64,000 nt of DNA from Ciborinia camelliae (GCA_025890175.1 JANPYM010000010.1:2014427-2078426), one strand, 5' to 3'. Positions 22,947 through 35,772 are shown, numbered from the stretch's first letter. The notes: a model not told the origin generated them from the sequence alone. Program-made: numbers and translations.

Positions 22947-24938
22947 ATGTCAAATTCTCATGATGTTCGCGGGGTTTCGCCACAAATGGGTTCCAACAAC
23001 AGCAACTCCGATTTATCATCCCCACCACGATCAAGTCCCGAGATGGATGATATGCAAATTCGTAATGATTCAAATAGCATTACCGTCAATCATTCTAGTT
23101 TAGGTGCTTCAACATCAGAAAAGCCAACTCGCAAGAAGGCAGTTAGAAAGCCTAGACCTAAAGCCGGAGATGTTAGCTCGGCTACAAATACCGATGCTCC
23201 AAAACCTAAAAGAATACGCAAACCAAGAGACCCGAACGCTCCTCCTGCCAGACCACGAAAGAAGGCCACACCTTCTGAAAATACAAATGGCGCAGAATCA
23301 TCTCGACAAACAAAAATTACTGACGCTCCTGGAATGCGTTTGAGCGATACCAATTTCAGTGTTCCTGCAACCCCACCCGTACAAAACTCCACCATTACCA
23401 AATCGGGAGAAAGTGAGGCTATCCCCAAATCTTTCTTCAATTCCGCCCCACCTCAACCCCAACCTCAAGTTGCTCCACCACCGCAACCGCAACCGCAACC
23501 GCAACAACAACAGTCACAAATGTTGACACAACCCCAAACGACGACTCGCACGAGTGGTCAGAACTATGATCCCATTAGATCTAATTATGATCCTGTTCGA
23601 GAAACCCTCGTCAATCACCACTCGTACAACAATCCCCAAGGATCACCAATTCTTCCTCAAATCACCAATCGTGCAAGTGCATCACCTTCAATATCATGCC
23701 TTGTCGACCCTCCCAATCAGCTGTTGACCTCGCCATCAGCCCATTCCTTCCTCATGCATCAACAACGTCAACAAGATGGACATAATTCCTTACCTGCATC
23801 CCCAATAGTTCATAGACTTGGCCAATCGGCAATTCCTGATTCAGCTAGTCCTAAGATGTTTCCACCTACCCCCACACTAACGTCGCAACCAATGTCCGCC
23901 CCAACACCGCCTTCCGTTCCACTTAGTTTGTCGCAAAAGGAACCCCAAACTTCCAATAGTAACTCCGGTAAGAAGCACGCAACCAACGGAATGTCGGGAA
24001 CCTCAACTCCAAAGCCATCGGCGAAGGGAAAAGAGAAAGAAAAGGAAAAAGAGACTATTCTTCTCACCCCGCCTCCACTTCCTGGTTCTGGCCTGATGCA
24101 GCTTGGAGGTAATGATGGTACGGAAACTCGTGCTCCAACAATCGTTCTTGATGTCCCGTTGAATGATGGCGAAGTAAATGTCTATGTCAACTTTACTCGT
24201 ATGGCCGAGGAGACATATGGTTGGGACGCCTTGCACCCTCGATTGGCAGCTCAACGTGATCGACTTGCCAGAGTTGCTGCTGCGGGTGCAGCCCTGGAGC
24301 GTAATGGTTCAAGCAAGGAGAGTGGTGATGAAATGTCACTGGATTCTGAAGGAGAAGGCAGTAATGTTGAAATGGGTGGAATGAGTGATGGACGTATTGG
24401 TACTGATGGCGGTACAAGAAAAGCCAAGCCGAAGAGAAAGACAAAGGAGGATGAGTACGACAAGGACGATGGTTTTGTTGATGATTCTGAGATGTTGTGG
24501 GAGCAACAAGCTGCCGCTGCAAATGATGGCTTCTTTGTCTATTCAGGTCCTCTCGTCCGAGAGGGCGAGAAACCCACACTCGACAGGTACGTACCGTGAA
24601 CCGTCGATGAATTTGAATACTGAACTAACTTGCTGCCTAGGGGTGAGGGTCCAGCGAAGAAGCCTCGCACTCGAAAGGCAAAAGTTGCTGGCGAGAAACC
24701 CGCTACCACAAGTCGTGCTAGTTCGGGTGGTAAAGCTTCTGGTACATCAGGCGGAGTTGGTTCTCGCGGTGGAAGCACAGCACCACGCAAATCTCGAATC
24801 ACAAAAGCTGATCGTGCACGCATGGATCAGGAGAAGATGGAGCGAGAGCAGATGGGTATGGCCGGTATGCCTGGAGGATATGGCACTATACAACTTGCAC
24901 CAAGTTTGGGAGGAACGCCTATGGTTTTTAATCAGTAA
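22947..24938 (+). CDS. HPC2: Hpc2, HIR histone chaperone complex subunit (ubinuclein family)
   Basis: Two exons (22947-24586, 24641-24938) give 645 residues. Hpc2 is a subunit of the HIR complex that deposits H3-H4 outside S phase and represses histone genes. The conserved Hpc2-related domain is at about 505-545: DEYDKDDGFVDDSEMLWEQQ continuing to GFFVYSGPLVREGE. Upstream lies a conserved segment IVLDVPLNDGEVNVYVNFTR and TYGWDALHPRLAAQRDRLAR. The N-terminal half is disordered, with basic AT-hook-like KPRDPNAPPARPRKK and a Gln/Pro run. The small last exon is basic and Gly-rich (RGEGPAKKPRTRKAK). The start is the first ATG (MSNSHDV). The splice AG|G keeps frame. Confidence 0.9.
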
Positions 24939-25701
24939 GGATTAGCAATGGGGTGGTATTTAGCTGGGATTGATCGGCATGTTTATTTTTGTAGAGTTTT
25001 TGATACTCCAAAAATATCAATTCTTTGTATGGGTCAAAATGGTAATCTTACCAAGGCGTTGAAAAGGGAGGGGGTCAAGATGCATATGGAGTATTGGGGG
25101 TTCAGTGCTTGAGTATACAATCCTAGTTGTACATTAGACTACCTATCTTTGCATGACTGAACAGCAGTTTTCACTTTCTAACTGTACAGTACACTGCAGC
25201 ATATCAATTCGAGACTCTATCATAATAAATCTGCTGTGCAAGTGAGATCGATTGATGGTGGTTCATGTTGGCTGGCTCTAGGTGATTGTATTAAAGCAGC
25301 AAATGCCCGGCTGGGTAGTCCAACCAATACAACAATAATAAGAAGCATGTAAAGCTGCTATATGGGAAAATATACGATTAATGAAATGGATGAAGATAAA
25401 TCTGTACATCTGCTACCTAGATAGGTAATTCAAAACTTGCAATTAATCATCTACCATAGCATTGCTAAGTATAAAGTGTTATTAATTACTTACGATCAGA
25501 GTAGTTGCTACCAAGTACCCCTCGCTTAAAGCAGCAACACCTCCGAATATCGGTATCATAAGGTTGCATCACAATCGATAGGTAAATAAATATTTATTTC
25601 CCGAAATAATCGTATCCCTGCTTCGCTCCCCGAATTCAACGATTTACCCAAACGCCCATGATATAAAGCCGTCCGTCTATATCTCTGACCTCCCCATCAG
25701 A
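24939..25701. other. Intergenic, HPC2 3' UTR and CTP1 promoter
   Basis: 763 bp without coding signal; an A/T-rich stretch with a CTACCTAGATAGGTA palindrome-like site near 25413. Confidence 0.5.
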
Positions 25702-26770
25702 ATGGCGACAGCACAAGCTCCCGCTCCAGAAAAGGAGAAAGTCAAGCAAAGACCCAGTGCGCTCCGCAGCATCATCGCAGGCAGTACGGCCGGAGCCGTC
25801 GAAATCGCAATCACATACCCGTTTGAATTTGCCAAAACCCGCACGCAATTGAATCGACGATTGCCGGAATCGGGAAAGCTTCCTTGGCCGCCGTTTGGGT
25901 CGGCTTGGTATGCCGGATGTACGACGCTGATTATTGGGAATTCGTTGAAGGCGGGCATTCGTATGTTGTGGTTCTACTTCTCATCCTCCCTCTTCTGAAT
26001 CGGAGCTTGAGCGACGGGAGAAAGCGCATATGCCATTGCGGATGCTGATGTAGGAATATAGGATTCGTCGCGTTCGATCAATATAAAGCTTTACTACAAG
26101 ATGCCGATGGAAAGATCTCGGGTCCCAGGACTGTAATCGCCGGGTTTGGAGCTGGTGTTACCGAGAGTCTGTTGGCCGTGACGCCTTTCGAGAGTATTAA
26201 AACGACTTTGTATGTCCCCGATTCCTTGCTACGGCAAAATACATCAATAAAGCTAACCAGTACGCCAGAATCGACGATCGCAAAAGCGCCAAGCCGCGCC
26301 TCAGAGGCTTCCTCCATGCCGTCCCCATCATCGCCCGCGAACGAGGTCTGCGGGGTTTCTTCCAAGGATTCATCCCCACGACCGCGCGTCAATCGGCCAA
26401 TTCCGCTGTTCGTTTCAGCTCCTACGCATCGTTGCGTCAACTCGCACAATCCTATACCGCACCCGGTGAAAAGCTAGGTGCGCTGTCTACATTTGGGATT
26501 GGCGGGTTGGCGGGCATTATCACAGTATATGTGACGCAGCCACTTGATACGGTGAAGACGCGCATGCAGAGTATCGAGGCGAGAAGTCTGTATAAGAATA
26601 GTTTTCACTGTGCGGGATTGATTGCGAGGAATGAGGGGCTGTTGACATTTTGGAGTGGGGCGTTGCCGAGACTGGGGAGGCTGATTTTGAGTGGGGGCAT
26701 TGTGTTTACGATGTATGAGCAGAGTATTGAGTTGATGGGTCGGGTGGATCCCGAGAGCAAGTATATTTGA
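25702..26770 (+). CDS. CTP1: Mitochondrial tricarboxylate (citrate) carrier, SLC25 family
   Basis: Three exons (25702-25960, 26062-26209, 26269-26770) give 302 residues, normal for SLC25. It exchanges citrate for malate or other tricarboxylates across the inner mitochondrial membrane. Three repeats each carry the PX[DE]XX[KR] signature: TYPFEFAKTRTQL, VTPFESIKTTL and TQPLDTVKTRMQS. SALRSIIAGSTAGAVEIAIT and ANSAVRFSSYASLRQL are typical of the citrate subgroup. The third exon starts at the second available AG (26268), which gives IDDRKSAKPRLRGFLHAV; the earlier AG would shift frame. Confidence 0.94.
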
Positions 26771-27316
26771 GGTGGGGAGGGGCATTTAGATTTCGAAATC
26801 TTGGGAAAGATAGTCTCGATGCATTCATGGCGCCAGCCTGGCTCTGTGATCGCCAGATCTCATAGAATTCCTTGATATACCTCTACTGGGATCCAACTCT
26901 GAAGAGCAACATAGCATTCAGTCTTGGAAACCCAGGGATGGTAGTCTCGGTAGGAGTGATGGAGGTATGGGGTATGGGGGGGTGAGCAGTATATGCTTTG
27001 TGTGTGTATACCAACCAGGGATTGCTATCTAAGCTTCACTCACATTTGAGCAAGTAGAAAGAAGGGGGAAAAGAGTTTGGTATCTGGAGCTCCAAGGGCA
27101 CAAGAAAAGCCACTCGAATGTATCATGACCCCCCAATGATTCCAAACCACTCCATCTACCCAGTGATCTCTCCATTCCCTCAATCCAGTCATCGCCCATG
27201 TGTCTTTATTCAACGCCAAAATATTGTATTGTATTGTACGATACCAATACCCATTCCACATTTTTATATCCTTACATCTTTGCATTTTTTTTTTTCATTT
27301 TACTCGTCTCATCCAA
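26771..27316. other. Convergent 3' region CTP1 / CBP6
   Basis: 546 bp of untranslated DNA; no gene seen. Confidence 0.5.
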
Positions 27317-28238
27317 TCATTGAAATCGTAACGCCCCCTTCCATCTATTCACCTGCTGTTGAAACCAACTCCGCGTGGGCGCCGCCTCTAGCTCCTTGAC
27401 TAAATCTTCGTAGTATGTTGGGTTGCTGGCGGGTTTCATGGTTTTGCTCGTCAGGGGGTACTGTGTTTGGGGGAGGGGGGTGTTAGCTTGGTTTCTCTCT
27501 CGGTGCACAGTCCTTGCTCCCTGTCCTCTCCTTTACCATCTCTCCTCTCCTCTCCTCTCTAAACTAACTCTCCCCCTCTCTTTCTCCCGACCAACCAACT
27601 TTTCTCTTCTCCCCCCTCCGGCCATCCCCCCAAGAAATCCAAAATCTCAACATACCTTCCTCGAATAGCGATCCTCAAGCAAACTATACAGCGCATTCAC
27701 CTGGGCCAATTCCCGCTTCTCGTCGAATTTCCCGGCCGCGGATACTCGCTCGATGCGGCGCCGGAGCGCGTCTTGGAATTGCGCGGTTGGTCGCAGTGCG
27801 TCTTGGGGCCAGCGCGTGATGGCGAGGATGTAGTGGCGGTAGGCTGGCTAAGGGGAGGGGGGTGTTAGTTGGGTTTGGGAGGGGAGGGGAGGGGGAGGGG
27901 GCGGAGGGGGAGAAAGGGATTGGGTAGAGAGAGGGGGGAAGGTAGAGAGAGGGGGGAAGGTAGAGAGAGGGGGGAAGGTAGAGAGAGGGGGAAGGTAGAG
28001 AGAGGGGCGGAGGGGCGGAGGGGAAGGTATAGATGGTGGGGGTATAAAGTATGAGAACAGTGATAATAGCTATGCTCTATACTATGCTATACTAATTCTA
28101 GACTTCTAGCTCCCAATGCTCAAGAGATATACAATACGCGTATCTCAGAAAGCCAATACGAGGAAAGGAGATTTGAATTTAAATTGAAATATAAATTTGA
28201 AAAAAAAGATGGAAAGAAAAACTTACAGATTGTGACAT
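27317..28238 (-). CDS. CBP6: Cbp6/UQCC2-type cytochrome bc1 assembly factor
   Basis: Three exons (28238-28227, 27847-27656, 27460-27317) give 115 residues. The first exon is only 12 nt (MSQS). The joined protein reads PAYRHYILAITRWPQDALRP, FQDALRRRIE and NALYSLLEDRYSRK, then YPLTSKTMKPASNPTYYEDL. The NP.YY motif near the C-terminus matches yeast Cbp6 and the UQCC2 family. Cbp6 with Cbp3 binds newly made cytochrome b on mitochondrial ribosomes and starts assembly of complex III. No clear cleavable presequence is seen. Intron 1 (27848-28226) contains a G-rich minisatellite. It is divergent from BSD2. Confidence 0.85.
27870..28023 (-). repeat. G-rich minisatellite inside CBP6 intron 1
   Basis: On the plus strand, 18-bp units of the type GGTAGAGAGAGGGGGGAA are repeated about five times, preceded by irregular GGGGAGGGG sequence. 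It lies wholly inside the first intron. Confidence 0.85.
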
Positions 28239-29217
28239 GGTGTTTTGTTTTATATCAAATTGATCAAGTAAGAATCAATTGGTTGATGGTGAAGATACAG
28301 ATCAATACCTAGGTAAGGTATGTAGATGGTAGAGAATGATATCAATCTATCGGTATCGGTATGAAATTGGAGGGGAATATAGATATAGATTAGGTATTGG
28401 GTGTTTTCTTGATTGATTTTCCATGCAGATAGATAGGGCAGGTACTAGATATGCGGTGGTCGGTACAGTATGCGGTCATTACTTTTCCACAATAAAGAAA
28501 GTGCAAAGGGCGGATCTAGGTACAGTATCGTTTTTTTTTTAAGTGGATGCGAAATAATGTGATGCAGTAGTGATGCTGCTATATTTGGAAGTTAGATATT
28601 GGTGGGTGTGGATTTAGCATGGTACTAGGTATGAACTTTGAGTTTGATTGGTAATGTCACAGATTGGAAATGTGATGTGATGTGATTTGATGTTAAGAAT
28701 TAGAATTGTTGGCTTTGAAACCTGGGCCTTGAATGATAGAGGTAGGTAGGTACATAAAATAACGAAATGATTGATAGATAATATCAATTTATACACTTCA
28801 GATATCTATTCAATTATTTCTATTTCATATACTTTTACCTGTACAATAATATAATACACAATAATTATGATAATAATAGTTCCCATTGTCCCCTTTTGAC
28901 TGCTTTCTCCTACTCCTGCTGCGCCTTTTTATCAAAAATATTGATGATTTCTAGCGAATGAATGTGGCGCTACTACGCCTAACAATCCCATCACACATCT
29001 CAAACAAAGCCGAAAGGGCCATCCATCCATCCATCCATCCATCCTCTTCCTCTTCTAATTTCCAAATCTCCTGACTTCCGCAACAACCGTTCCTTTTTCT
29101 TCCTTTCACCTACTTCACAACCTCTTCTATTCCAACCGTTTACATTCATTCACTCACACTCGAGTCTTGTTCCTTGGTCATTTTCTTTTCTTTGTTTCCC
29201 AAATCCCGAAATCAAAT
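28239..29217. promoter_or_regulatory. Bidirectional promoter region CBP6 / BSD2
   Basis: 979 bp, AT-rich near 28800-28900, with a CCAT microsatellite at 29019-29044. No gene supported. Confidence 0.5.
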
Positions 29218-30369
29218 ATGAGTTCGCAACGATATGAGAGGGTGCGTAATCCCCACTAATCCTCTTCACGATTTGAGGAGTGGATGCAGGTGGCTCTTAT
29301 ATGGAGAGGAGTACTAATATACTTTGATTAGGTATCTGCGAATGATGAAGATACCCCTCAGACACCTACATCCCCTCCACCATCCTTCCGATCGCGAGCT
29401 TCTTCTCCCTCTTCACGACACCACGTAGCGCCGGTCGATCAGAATCTGGCGGATACATTTGGCGATGATGCATCTGATGATGAGGATAATGATGGAGATG
29501 ATAGACAACGATTAATGCGTGGAAATCCTACATCGACAGAGCGGCTTACTACGGAAACGGCGGGAGATGAGAATCGACCAGCTGCTCCAAGAACAGTGAC
29601 GGTGCTGCCGACGTTTGTACCGCCAACGGGTGGGAGAGTATATGGTGGTGGTTCTGGGTCTGATGGTGTCTTCGCAAATCTAAGTGCTAAGCCCGAGAGA
29701 GGCGAGAAACAAGAAGAACATCCCCCAGTATGTATAATTACTATCGTGTTGTGAACTTACGCTGACGAAACATAGACATATGAACAAGCCGCAGCAGATG
29801 CTGCTCCACCTTATTGGGAAACAACCATTCTTGCTCCAGGACTCGGCGGACTTGATGAAGTATATGTCGAAGGTCTTCCAGTTGGATCCTTATTCTCCTT
29901 TATCTGGAACGCTATGATATCGATGTCATTCCAACTCGTCGGTTTCCTCCTCACATATCTCTTACATACTACACACGCCGCAAAGAACGGATCTCGTGCT
30001 GGTCTCGGAATTACGCTCATACAATACGGTTTCTACATGAAAGGCACAAATAATGTTGTTACACCACCATCAGGAGGAAATGATGCATCATATGCTCAAC
30101 CTCCCGACCCAAATAGCCACGATTTTGACCCCGATAAGGTTAATCAAGCCGCGACAGCAACAATGGATTCAAACGGAGGCATCTCGGATATTGCAAGTAA
30201 TGAATGGTTTGCATATGCGCTTATGATCGTCGGCTGGTTTATTTTGATTAGAGCTTTCAGCGATTTCATCAGAGCGAGGAGACACGAGCAGCTGGTGTTA
30301 CAGAGTCCGGATAGAGGATTACCAGTGCCGATAATTGCGACTGATGAGGAGAGCGAGACGGTTGTTTAA
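29218..30369 (+). CDS. BSD2: Bsd2/NDFIP-type Rsp5 adaptor membrane protein
   Basis: Three exons (29218-29241, 29332-29727, 29776-30369) give 337 residues; the first is only 24 nt (MSSQRYER). The N-terminal half is acidic and Ser/Pro-rich. A PY-like motif (AAPPYWETT) is followed by GLPVGSLFSFIWNAMISMSF, typical of Bsd2, then three hydrophobic segments, the last being WFAYALMIVGWFILIRAF. In yeast, Bsd2 sits in Golgi/endosome membranes and recruits the Rsp5 ubiquitin ligase to metal transporters and other cargo for vacuolar degradation. The PY motif here reads APPY rather than PPPY, so binding strength is uncertain. Confidence 0.88.
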
Positions 30370-31204
30370 GGGGATGCCATCGGATGGGACGGTATAGGAT
30401 AGGTGATATGGAAACTGGAAACTGGATATTCGTTCACACGTAAAGAGTAAAGAAGGTTTACCCTGGGAGTTTATATGGGCAGGGTACGATAGGGAAGATA
30501 CAAGACCTTATGGGAGAAAATGAGGGAATTACTTGAGTAAAGGATTCCCGCGGCTACTCTTTTTTTCAAGGGGTGACTATTTTACTTTGGACTTTTTTTA
30601 AATATCATCTGGTTGGACAAGCGGGCGTTAGACAGTCTCATTCTGCTTTCTGTAGTGTGGTATAGGTAAGCAGCTTATCTTTCTTCGTTACATGAGTTCT
30701 TATGGCTCTACTACTACTATTCGAGGACGGGGGCGGGGCGTGAGGAAGGCGTGGGTGAGGTGAATTGAATTGAATTGAGTAAATGTCTTGTAGAACTAGG
30801 TACTTACCTGCCTAGGTAGGTAGGTAGATAAGCCATAATGAAAATTTGGGATATATATCATCAATAGGTCATGTATGTATATGTACATGTAGGGTATTTG
30901 AATCGAAAGTGAAAGTGAAATTGAATTGAATTGGTATGGGTGTGGGTGTTGGTATTGGTATTGGTATTGGTATTGGTATTGGTATTGATATCATAATAAG
31001 ATATTATACAAGAAGGATGTCAATCCAGTTTCCTAGCTTTTCTCCTCCCTTTCTTCGCCCCCCCTTCTGCTAGTAGGACGTATATAACTTGGCAAATATC
31101 GCTTGGTCGTCATGTCCCGTCTTCGGCAAACTTTCAAAGGCATGCATCTATATCATTTCCAGTCCTCATGGCCCCAAGCTAACTTCTCAAGGCGGCCGCC
31201 GGTA
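30370..31204. other. Intergenic, 835 bp with TTGGTA hexamer repeat
   Basis: No gene supported. It contains a cluster of CCTAGGTAGG sequence near 30810 and six to seven TTGGTA hexamers at 30949-30990. Confidence 0.6.
30949..30990 (+). repeat. (TTGGTA)n hexanucleotide repeat
   Basis: Six perfect tandem units plus a degenerate one. Confidence 0.9.
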
Positions 31205-32303
31205 CATATTGCCATAATCGGAGGAAATGGTGTCTCGGCGCTCCCATGATTAGAAGCCGTGGCTACCCTGCCACTCGGTCATCCATCCCTGACCACTCCA
31301 TGGGGTACTCCCTCCTCTCACATCCTCGTCCCTCGGGCATCCCTCTCAATGTCGCTTTTCTCTCCAAACTCGGGCTGAGCCATGAGTTAGCACCCCATGA
31401 AGTCCCACCCCGAGCGAATGTGGCGACCCTCCGCAAGATAGGAGTCAGATGCGTGGTGGCTTTTCGTGCCGTGGGGAGTTTGAGAGAAGAGGTCAAGCCT
31501 TGGGATTTCTGGGTTCTAGATCTAGTCATTGATCGAACTAAAGATGTCAGTTTTCTGCTTTTTCAACCCACTCCACTCTCGACCTCGTGATGATGCGAAG
31601 TGCTCTGCGTACTGTATAGGTTAGGCCATGGGCCTTTTTTGCAAAAGGTGTTGTGGGACATGTTGGTTTTGCTGACCCCTTGGATAATATAACCTGTTGA
31701 GAGATGTTATAATCAAGGCCATCCAACGGCAAGATATTCGCAAAGGAGAAGAGATTGCGAGTCATGATAAAGGGGCCGTGATTTCTGCATTGATGGATGC
31801 GTCTTCTCTGCTTCTAAGCTAAATTCAAACTACTCGATAGCATTTTCTCTTCAATTCGATTCGATTACCCGCAATACAATGCAATACAATGAAATGCTAA
31901 CTCGAGACCATCACTAGAGGGACCCCCATTCTCCACGCGCGCAGAATCCCAACTCTACTGTAGGTAGCTGGAACGCGTCCCGCATCACCATGACGGTCCT
32001 CCGCGAAGCCAAGCTCGCACGAGAAGCCGAGCTGGGCTCCGCCATGATCTGTATGACGACCGACCATGACAGTTGGCACTCGACCTACCAACGACGTGGT
32101 ATCTATCGGTGGAGATGGTAATGGGACACATGCGCGCCAACGTCGAGAATGCCAAGCGCGCGGTTACATCGCTGCTCGATGCGTTGGCGAGCGATGGTGG
32201 CGAGATTCAACTCGTGCTGGGAAAACTGTGGGGATAGATCTCGAAGTGGGAAGCTGGGATCACGAAGGTGGAGGCGAGGATGAAAGAAACGGTGGGGATC
32301 TGA
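31205..32303 (+). pseudogene. Decayed S-methyl-5'-thioadenosine phosphorylase (MTAP) pseudogene
   Basis: Fragments of MTAP appear in order but in different frames. HIAIIGGNGVSALP (phosphate-binding start) ends in a stop; LTTPWGTPSSHIL is in a second frame; VAFLSKLGLSHELAPHEV, RANVATLRKIGVR, AVGSLREEVKP and VIDRTK are in a third; then KGVVGHVGFADPLDN; EGPPFSTRAESQLY (the substrate-site motif EGPQFSTRAE) followed by a stop; MTVLREAKLAREAEL; MICMTTDHDSWHST; and after another shift VEMVMGHMRANVENAKRAVT. MTAP normally cleaves methylthioadenosine in the methionine salvage cycle. The many frameshifts and stops exclude a working enzyme. Whether an intact copy exists elsewhere cannot be seen. The GC-rich 3' part is less AT-mutated than RIPped DNA in this window. 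Confidence 0.85.
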
Positions 32304-34213
32304 GGTGGCTTTTTTCTTGGATGTTTTGAGATGAAGTCCCAAGGGGAGTGGTAATATAATCGTCGTATTGATCTTCTATGGGATATAAGGGTGTAGATCA
32401 TGAATTTATGTATATGAGTAGGTGCCTCGAAAATTGTTTCGTGGAAACATACATACATCCATATTGTAGCCATTTCTAGAGTTCTTCTCCGTGGAATGCG
32501 ATTCAATCAATCATAGTTGTTGATGTTGAGGATATAAAATGCGTGTATTGATGCGGGGCGTGCACTGGCCAGCGTCGCTCTATCGGTTCCAATCCTCGGA
32601 TTTATTAGTTCAAGAGAAATCGTTATAGATAAGTAGAATAACTAGAGGGAATAAGAAGAAGAAGAATAAGAAGAAACAGATGAGAATGATTTGTTTTTAT
32701 ACTGGTATTTATAGGGTATCTAATAGTCCGGACTGGCAGATTAGATGTAAGCTTTCAAAGCTGTGAACATTTGGCCTACAGTCTGAACTATTGGAAACCC
32801 TTGGGCATTTCTCATTATATAGCGCCATTTGATCGAATACAGAAATAGACCCGGTATGGCAGCATGTATGTAGCATAACAGCTACAATGAATTCATCCTA
32901 TAGTATAATCGCTGTATCTAGTGAAAGACTAGGCCTCCCAAAACACTATTCAATACCTACCTATCTGCCCCTTCACTGGTTATAATCTCGCTAATAGACA
33001 AGCAATATATTTCGAAAATTGGCATTGTCCGAGTCCTATTTGATGAATGCGAGTGTTTAAAAAAATTGCCGATAACCCAAGCAAAGGTATAACTAGGAGT
33101 ACAAACACATAAAAGCATTTATTAAATCTTCTTTGGCGTCATGGCATAAGATGATCGCTAAAGCCGTGATACTTGCAGGAATTTGCGTAGCTCGTAGCTA
33201 GCTCGGCTCCGACCTAATCAAATCATTTCGAAATGATAAGATATAAATCATTCCATCTGATGGTTCCTAAATATATTCACCCACGGAGGCCTCTTTTGTA
33301 TTCCGATATAGAGAAGGCCTGCCGCCAATAAATATTTATGCATATCTTATGGCATCGGACCTAACTTGATTGCTGCACTTTATTAGCAATTAGCAAGAGC
33401 TGATAAGAGAGAACGATCTGATGCATTGAGGAAACAATAAAATCGACTTTCAGATGTCACGGAGTGAGAGGGAAAGAGAATCGTGAATCTTGGGCATCGG
33501 AATAGTATTGTAGTAAATTATAAAGAGGAAAGGATTCTAGAAAGAGAAGCTTTTCAAATACCCTTCTACTAGTTCTTGTCCTACCTAGCTCCTGCCCTAG
33601 CTCTAGCTTTAGGCGCGACCCCTTATATAACAACCTAAACATTTCTACTCTGAGTGGGTACAAGTGTTACTTCTAATTATAATACAATGATTTTATTAGC
33701 GCACTCTTTTGATTAATACGCATCAATAGGTACCTATACATGAAAGAATTTTTTTTTTACAAAGTAATCTCTTATTACCGAAGCTCTACTCTGTACGCAT
33801 TTATAAGCGAATATGAGACCAAGGATTAATTCACTTTACCCCTCAATTTTGTACCATCTAAACCACTCATTATTAATACCTTCGTGTTTTGATAGGTTAT
33901 GACTTGTAGAAGGCTTTTTAAACTACCTAGGTATATTTCAATTTGTTTGAAGAGTTATTCAAAATACCCGTGACCATATCTTAACATGCAACTGTTGGAT
34001 AGTCAGTCACCTGGCTGGCGTTCATTGGCTGCCAGTATGTATTGTGTTATAGAACAAGATTCTGGAGTCATCTCCGCTGGATCATCGTGGATTTTCCTTA
34101 CAGAGAGTCGGTTTACAGCGATGAGTTTGACTTTCATCGTTGAATCTTGAAGAGAGAATATATCCCAAGTAGTCAGGAAACTCATTCACTACGCTTAATC
34201 TTCAAAACATATC
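32304..34213. other. 1.9-kb intergenic region
   Basis: No gene or family motif found on either strand. Mostly AT-rich unique sequence, with a CTACCTAGGTA palindrome near 33922. Confidence 0.5.
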
Positions 34214-35772
34214 ATGGGCATGAAGAGAGAACTAGAAGTGGTTCCCCAGAGTATCCAAGATGATGTGACTTCACCAACCGAAACCGACCTCTCTTCGAGA
34301 ATTGGAACTGAGAAAAATATTGAGGAATCTTTCTCAGTTATTAGCGCCACAAGACAGCAAGAGGGAATCATCTCCGCTCCTCCTCCCATGATTCCACCCA
34401 TACAAGAGATATCGCAACAATGTTCCGAGGAGGAGCGCACTTATCCTGAAGGTGGACTTCAGGCTTGGTTGGTCGTTTTTGGGTGCTGGTGTGGCATGTT
34501 TGCCAGTTTTGGAATATCAAACTCATTGGGAGCTTTTCAAGCCTACCTCTCAGAGAATCAGTTGATCTCATATTCCGATTCGAAAATTGGATGGATATTC
34601 TCATTGTATACTTTTTTTTTGTTCTTTTGTGGCATTTATGTTGGTCCTGTTTTTGATATCTATGGTCCAAGATGTCTTCTACTGGGTGGGAGTATTCTCC
34701 TCACCCTGATGATGTTTCTCATCGGTATTTGTGAAGGTGGGACTTGTATCTGCGGCGCCCTTGAATGAAGCTAATTGTCTTCAGAGTACTGGCACTTTAT
34801 AATTATATTTAGTATAGTTGGTGGACTCGCTGGCTCACTTTTATTCACACCATCAATTGCGACAGTAGGCCATTGGTTTCTCAAAAAACGAGGAAATGCT
34901 ACAGGTATAGCAGCAACTGGGGGTGCATTTGGTGGAATCGTTTTCCCTCTACTCTTACAATCTCTTATTCCTAAGATTGGTGTAAGCATACTGATTTCTT
35001 CATTACTAGCTCTTCTCCTTCTAACCTTTATAACTTCTAGTTCGCATGGACCACTCGTGTCATGGGTTTCATAATGCTTACGATTTGCATCATCGCCAAT
35101 CTTCTTATTAGATCTCGTCTTCCTCCCATCATCGGAGCACGCAGCACCGGAGCACGCAGCCCCCATCCTGACTTCAAGATCTTCGCGCAACCAGCCTTCG
35201 CCCTCACAGTTCTAGGGGTATATCTTCTCGAATGGGCATTATTCATTCCACTCACCTACATCACATCGTATGCACTTTACGAAGGGTTTTCCGATGACAT
35301 TTCTTATCAACAAACTCTGCCTATTCTATGCGCTGGCTCTATACTTGGCCGTTTCATCCCCGGTCTAATCTCCGATACCATCGGTCGATTCAACACCATG
35401 CTCGTGGCTCTCTTTTTAACAACCTTCGCATGCTTCATTATCTGGCTTCCATTTGGTAATACTTATCCAGGTCTCATTCTTTTCGCTATCGTTCTCGGGT
35501 TTGGGAGTGGTAGTAATATTAGCTTGGCACCTGTTTGCGTGGGTCAATTATGTGACACGCAAGATTATGGGAGATACTACGCCACATGCTACACCGTTGT
35601 TAGTTTTGGATGTTTGACAGGTGTGCCGATCGCGGGAGCTTTAGTTGAAGCATGTCATGGTGCATATTGGGGATTGATTCTGTTTACAGGGTGCTGTTAT
35701 GCTGCCAGTACAGTTGCTATGGCAGGGGCTAGAGGATTTGGCGGAGGGTGGAGACTGAAGTTGAAATTCTAG
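34214..35772 (+). CDS. MFS monocarboxylate-type (MCT/SLC16-like) transporter
   Basis: Three exons (34214-34736, 34785-34981, 35041-35772) give 483 residues. After an 80-residue polar tail comes YPEGGLQAWLVVFGCWCGMF, the hallmark TM1 of fungal MCT-like transporters, then SNSLGAFQAYL, GWIFSLYTFFLFFCG, GPVFDIYGPR, IATVGHWFLKKRGNATGIA and TGGAFGGIVFPLLLQ. The second half has ILGRFIPGLISDTIGRFNTM and GRYYATCYTVVSFGCLTGVP. Twelve membrane helices can be counted. Introns keep frame (G|AG, GGT|TTC). Close relatives include riboflavin and other small-solute permeases; the substrate is not determinable from sequence. Confidence 0.9.

Noticed and set aside
30949..30990. Telomere-like TTGGTA repeats
   Set aside because: Fungal telomere repeats are TTAGGG-like; this is a short internal hexanucleotide microsatellite flanked by genes.
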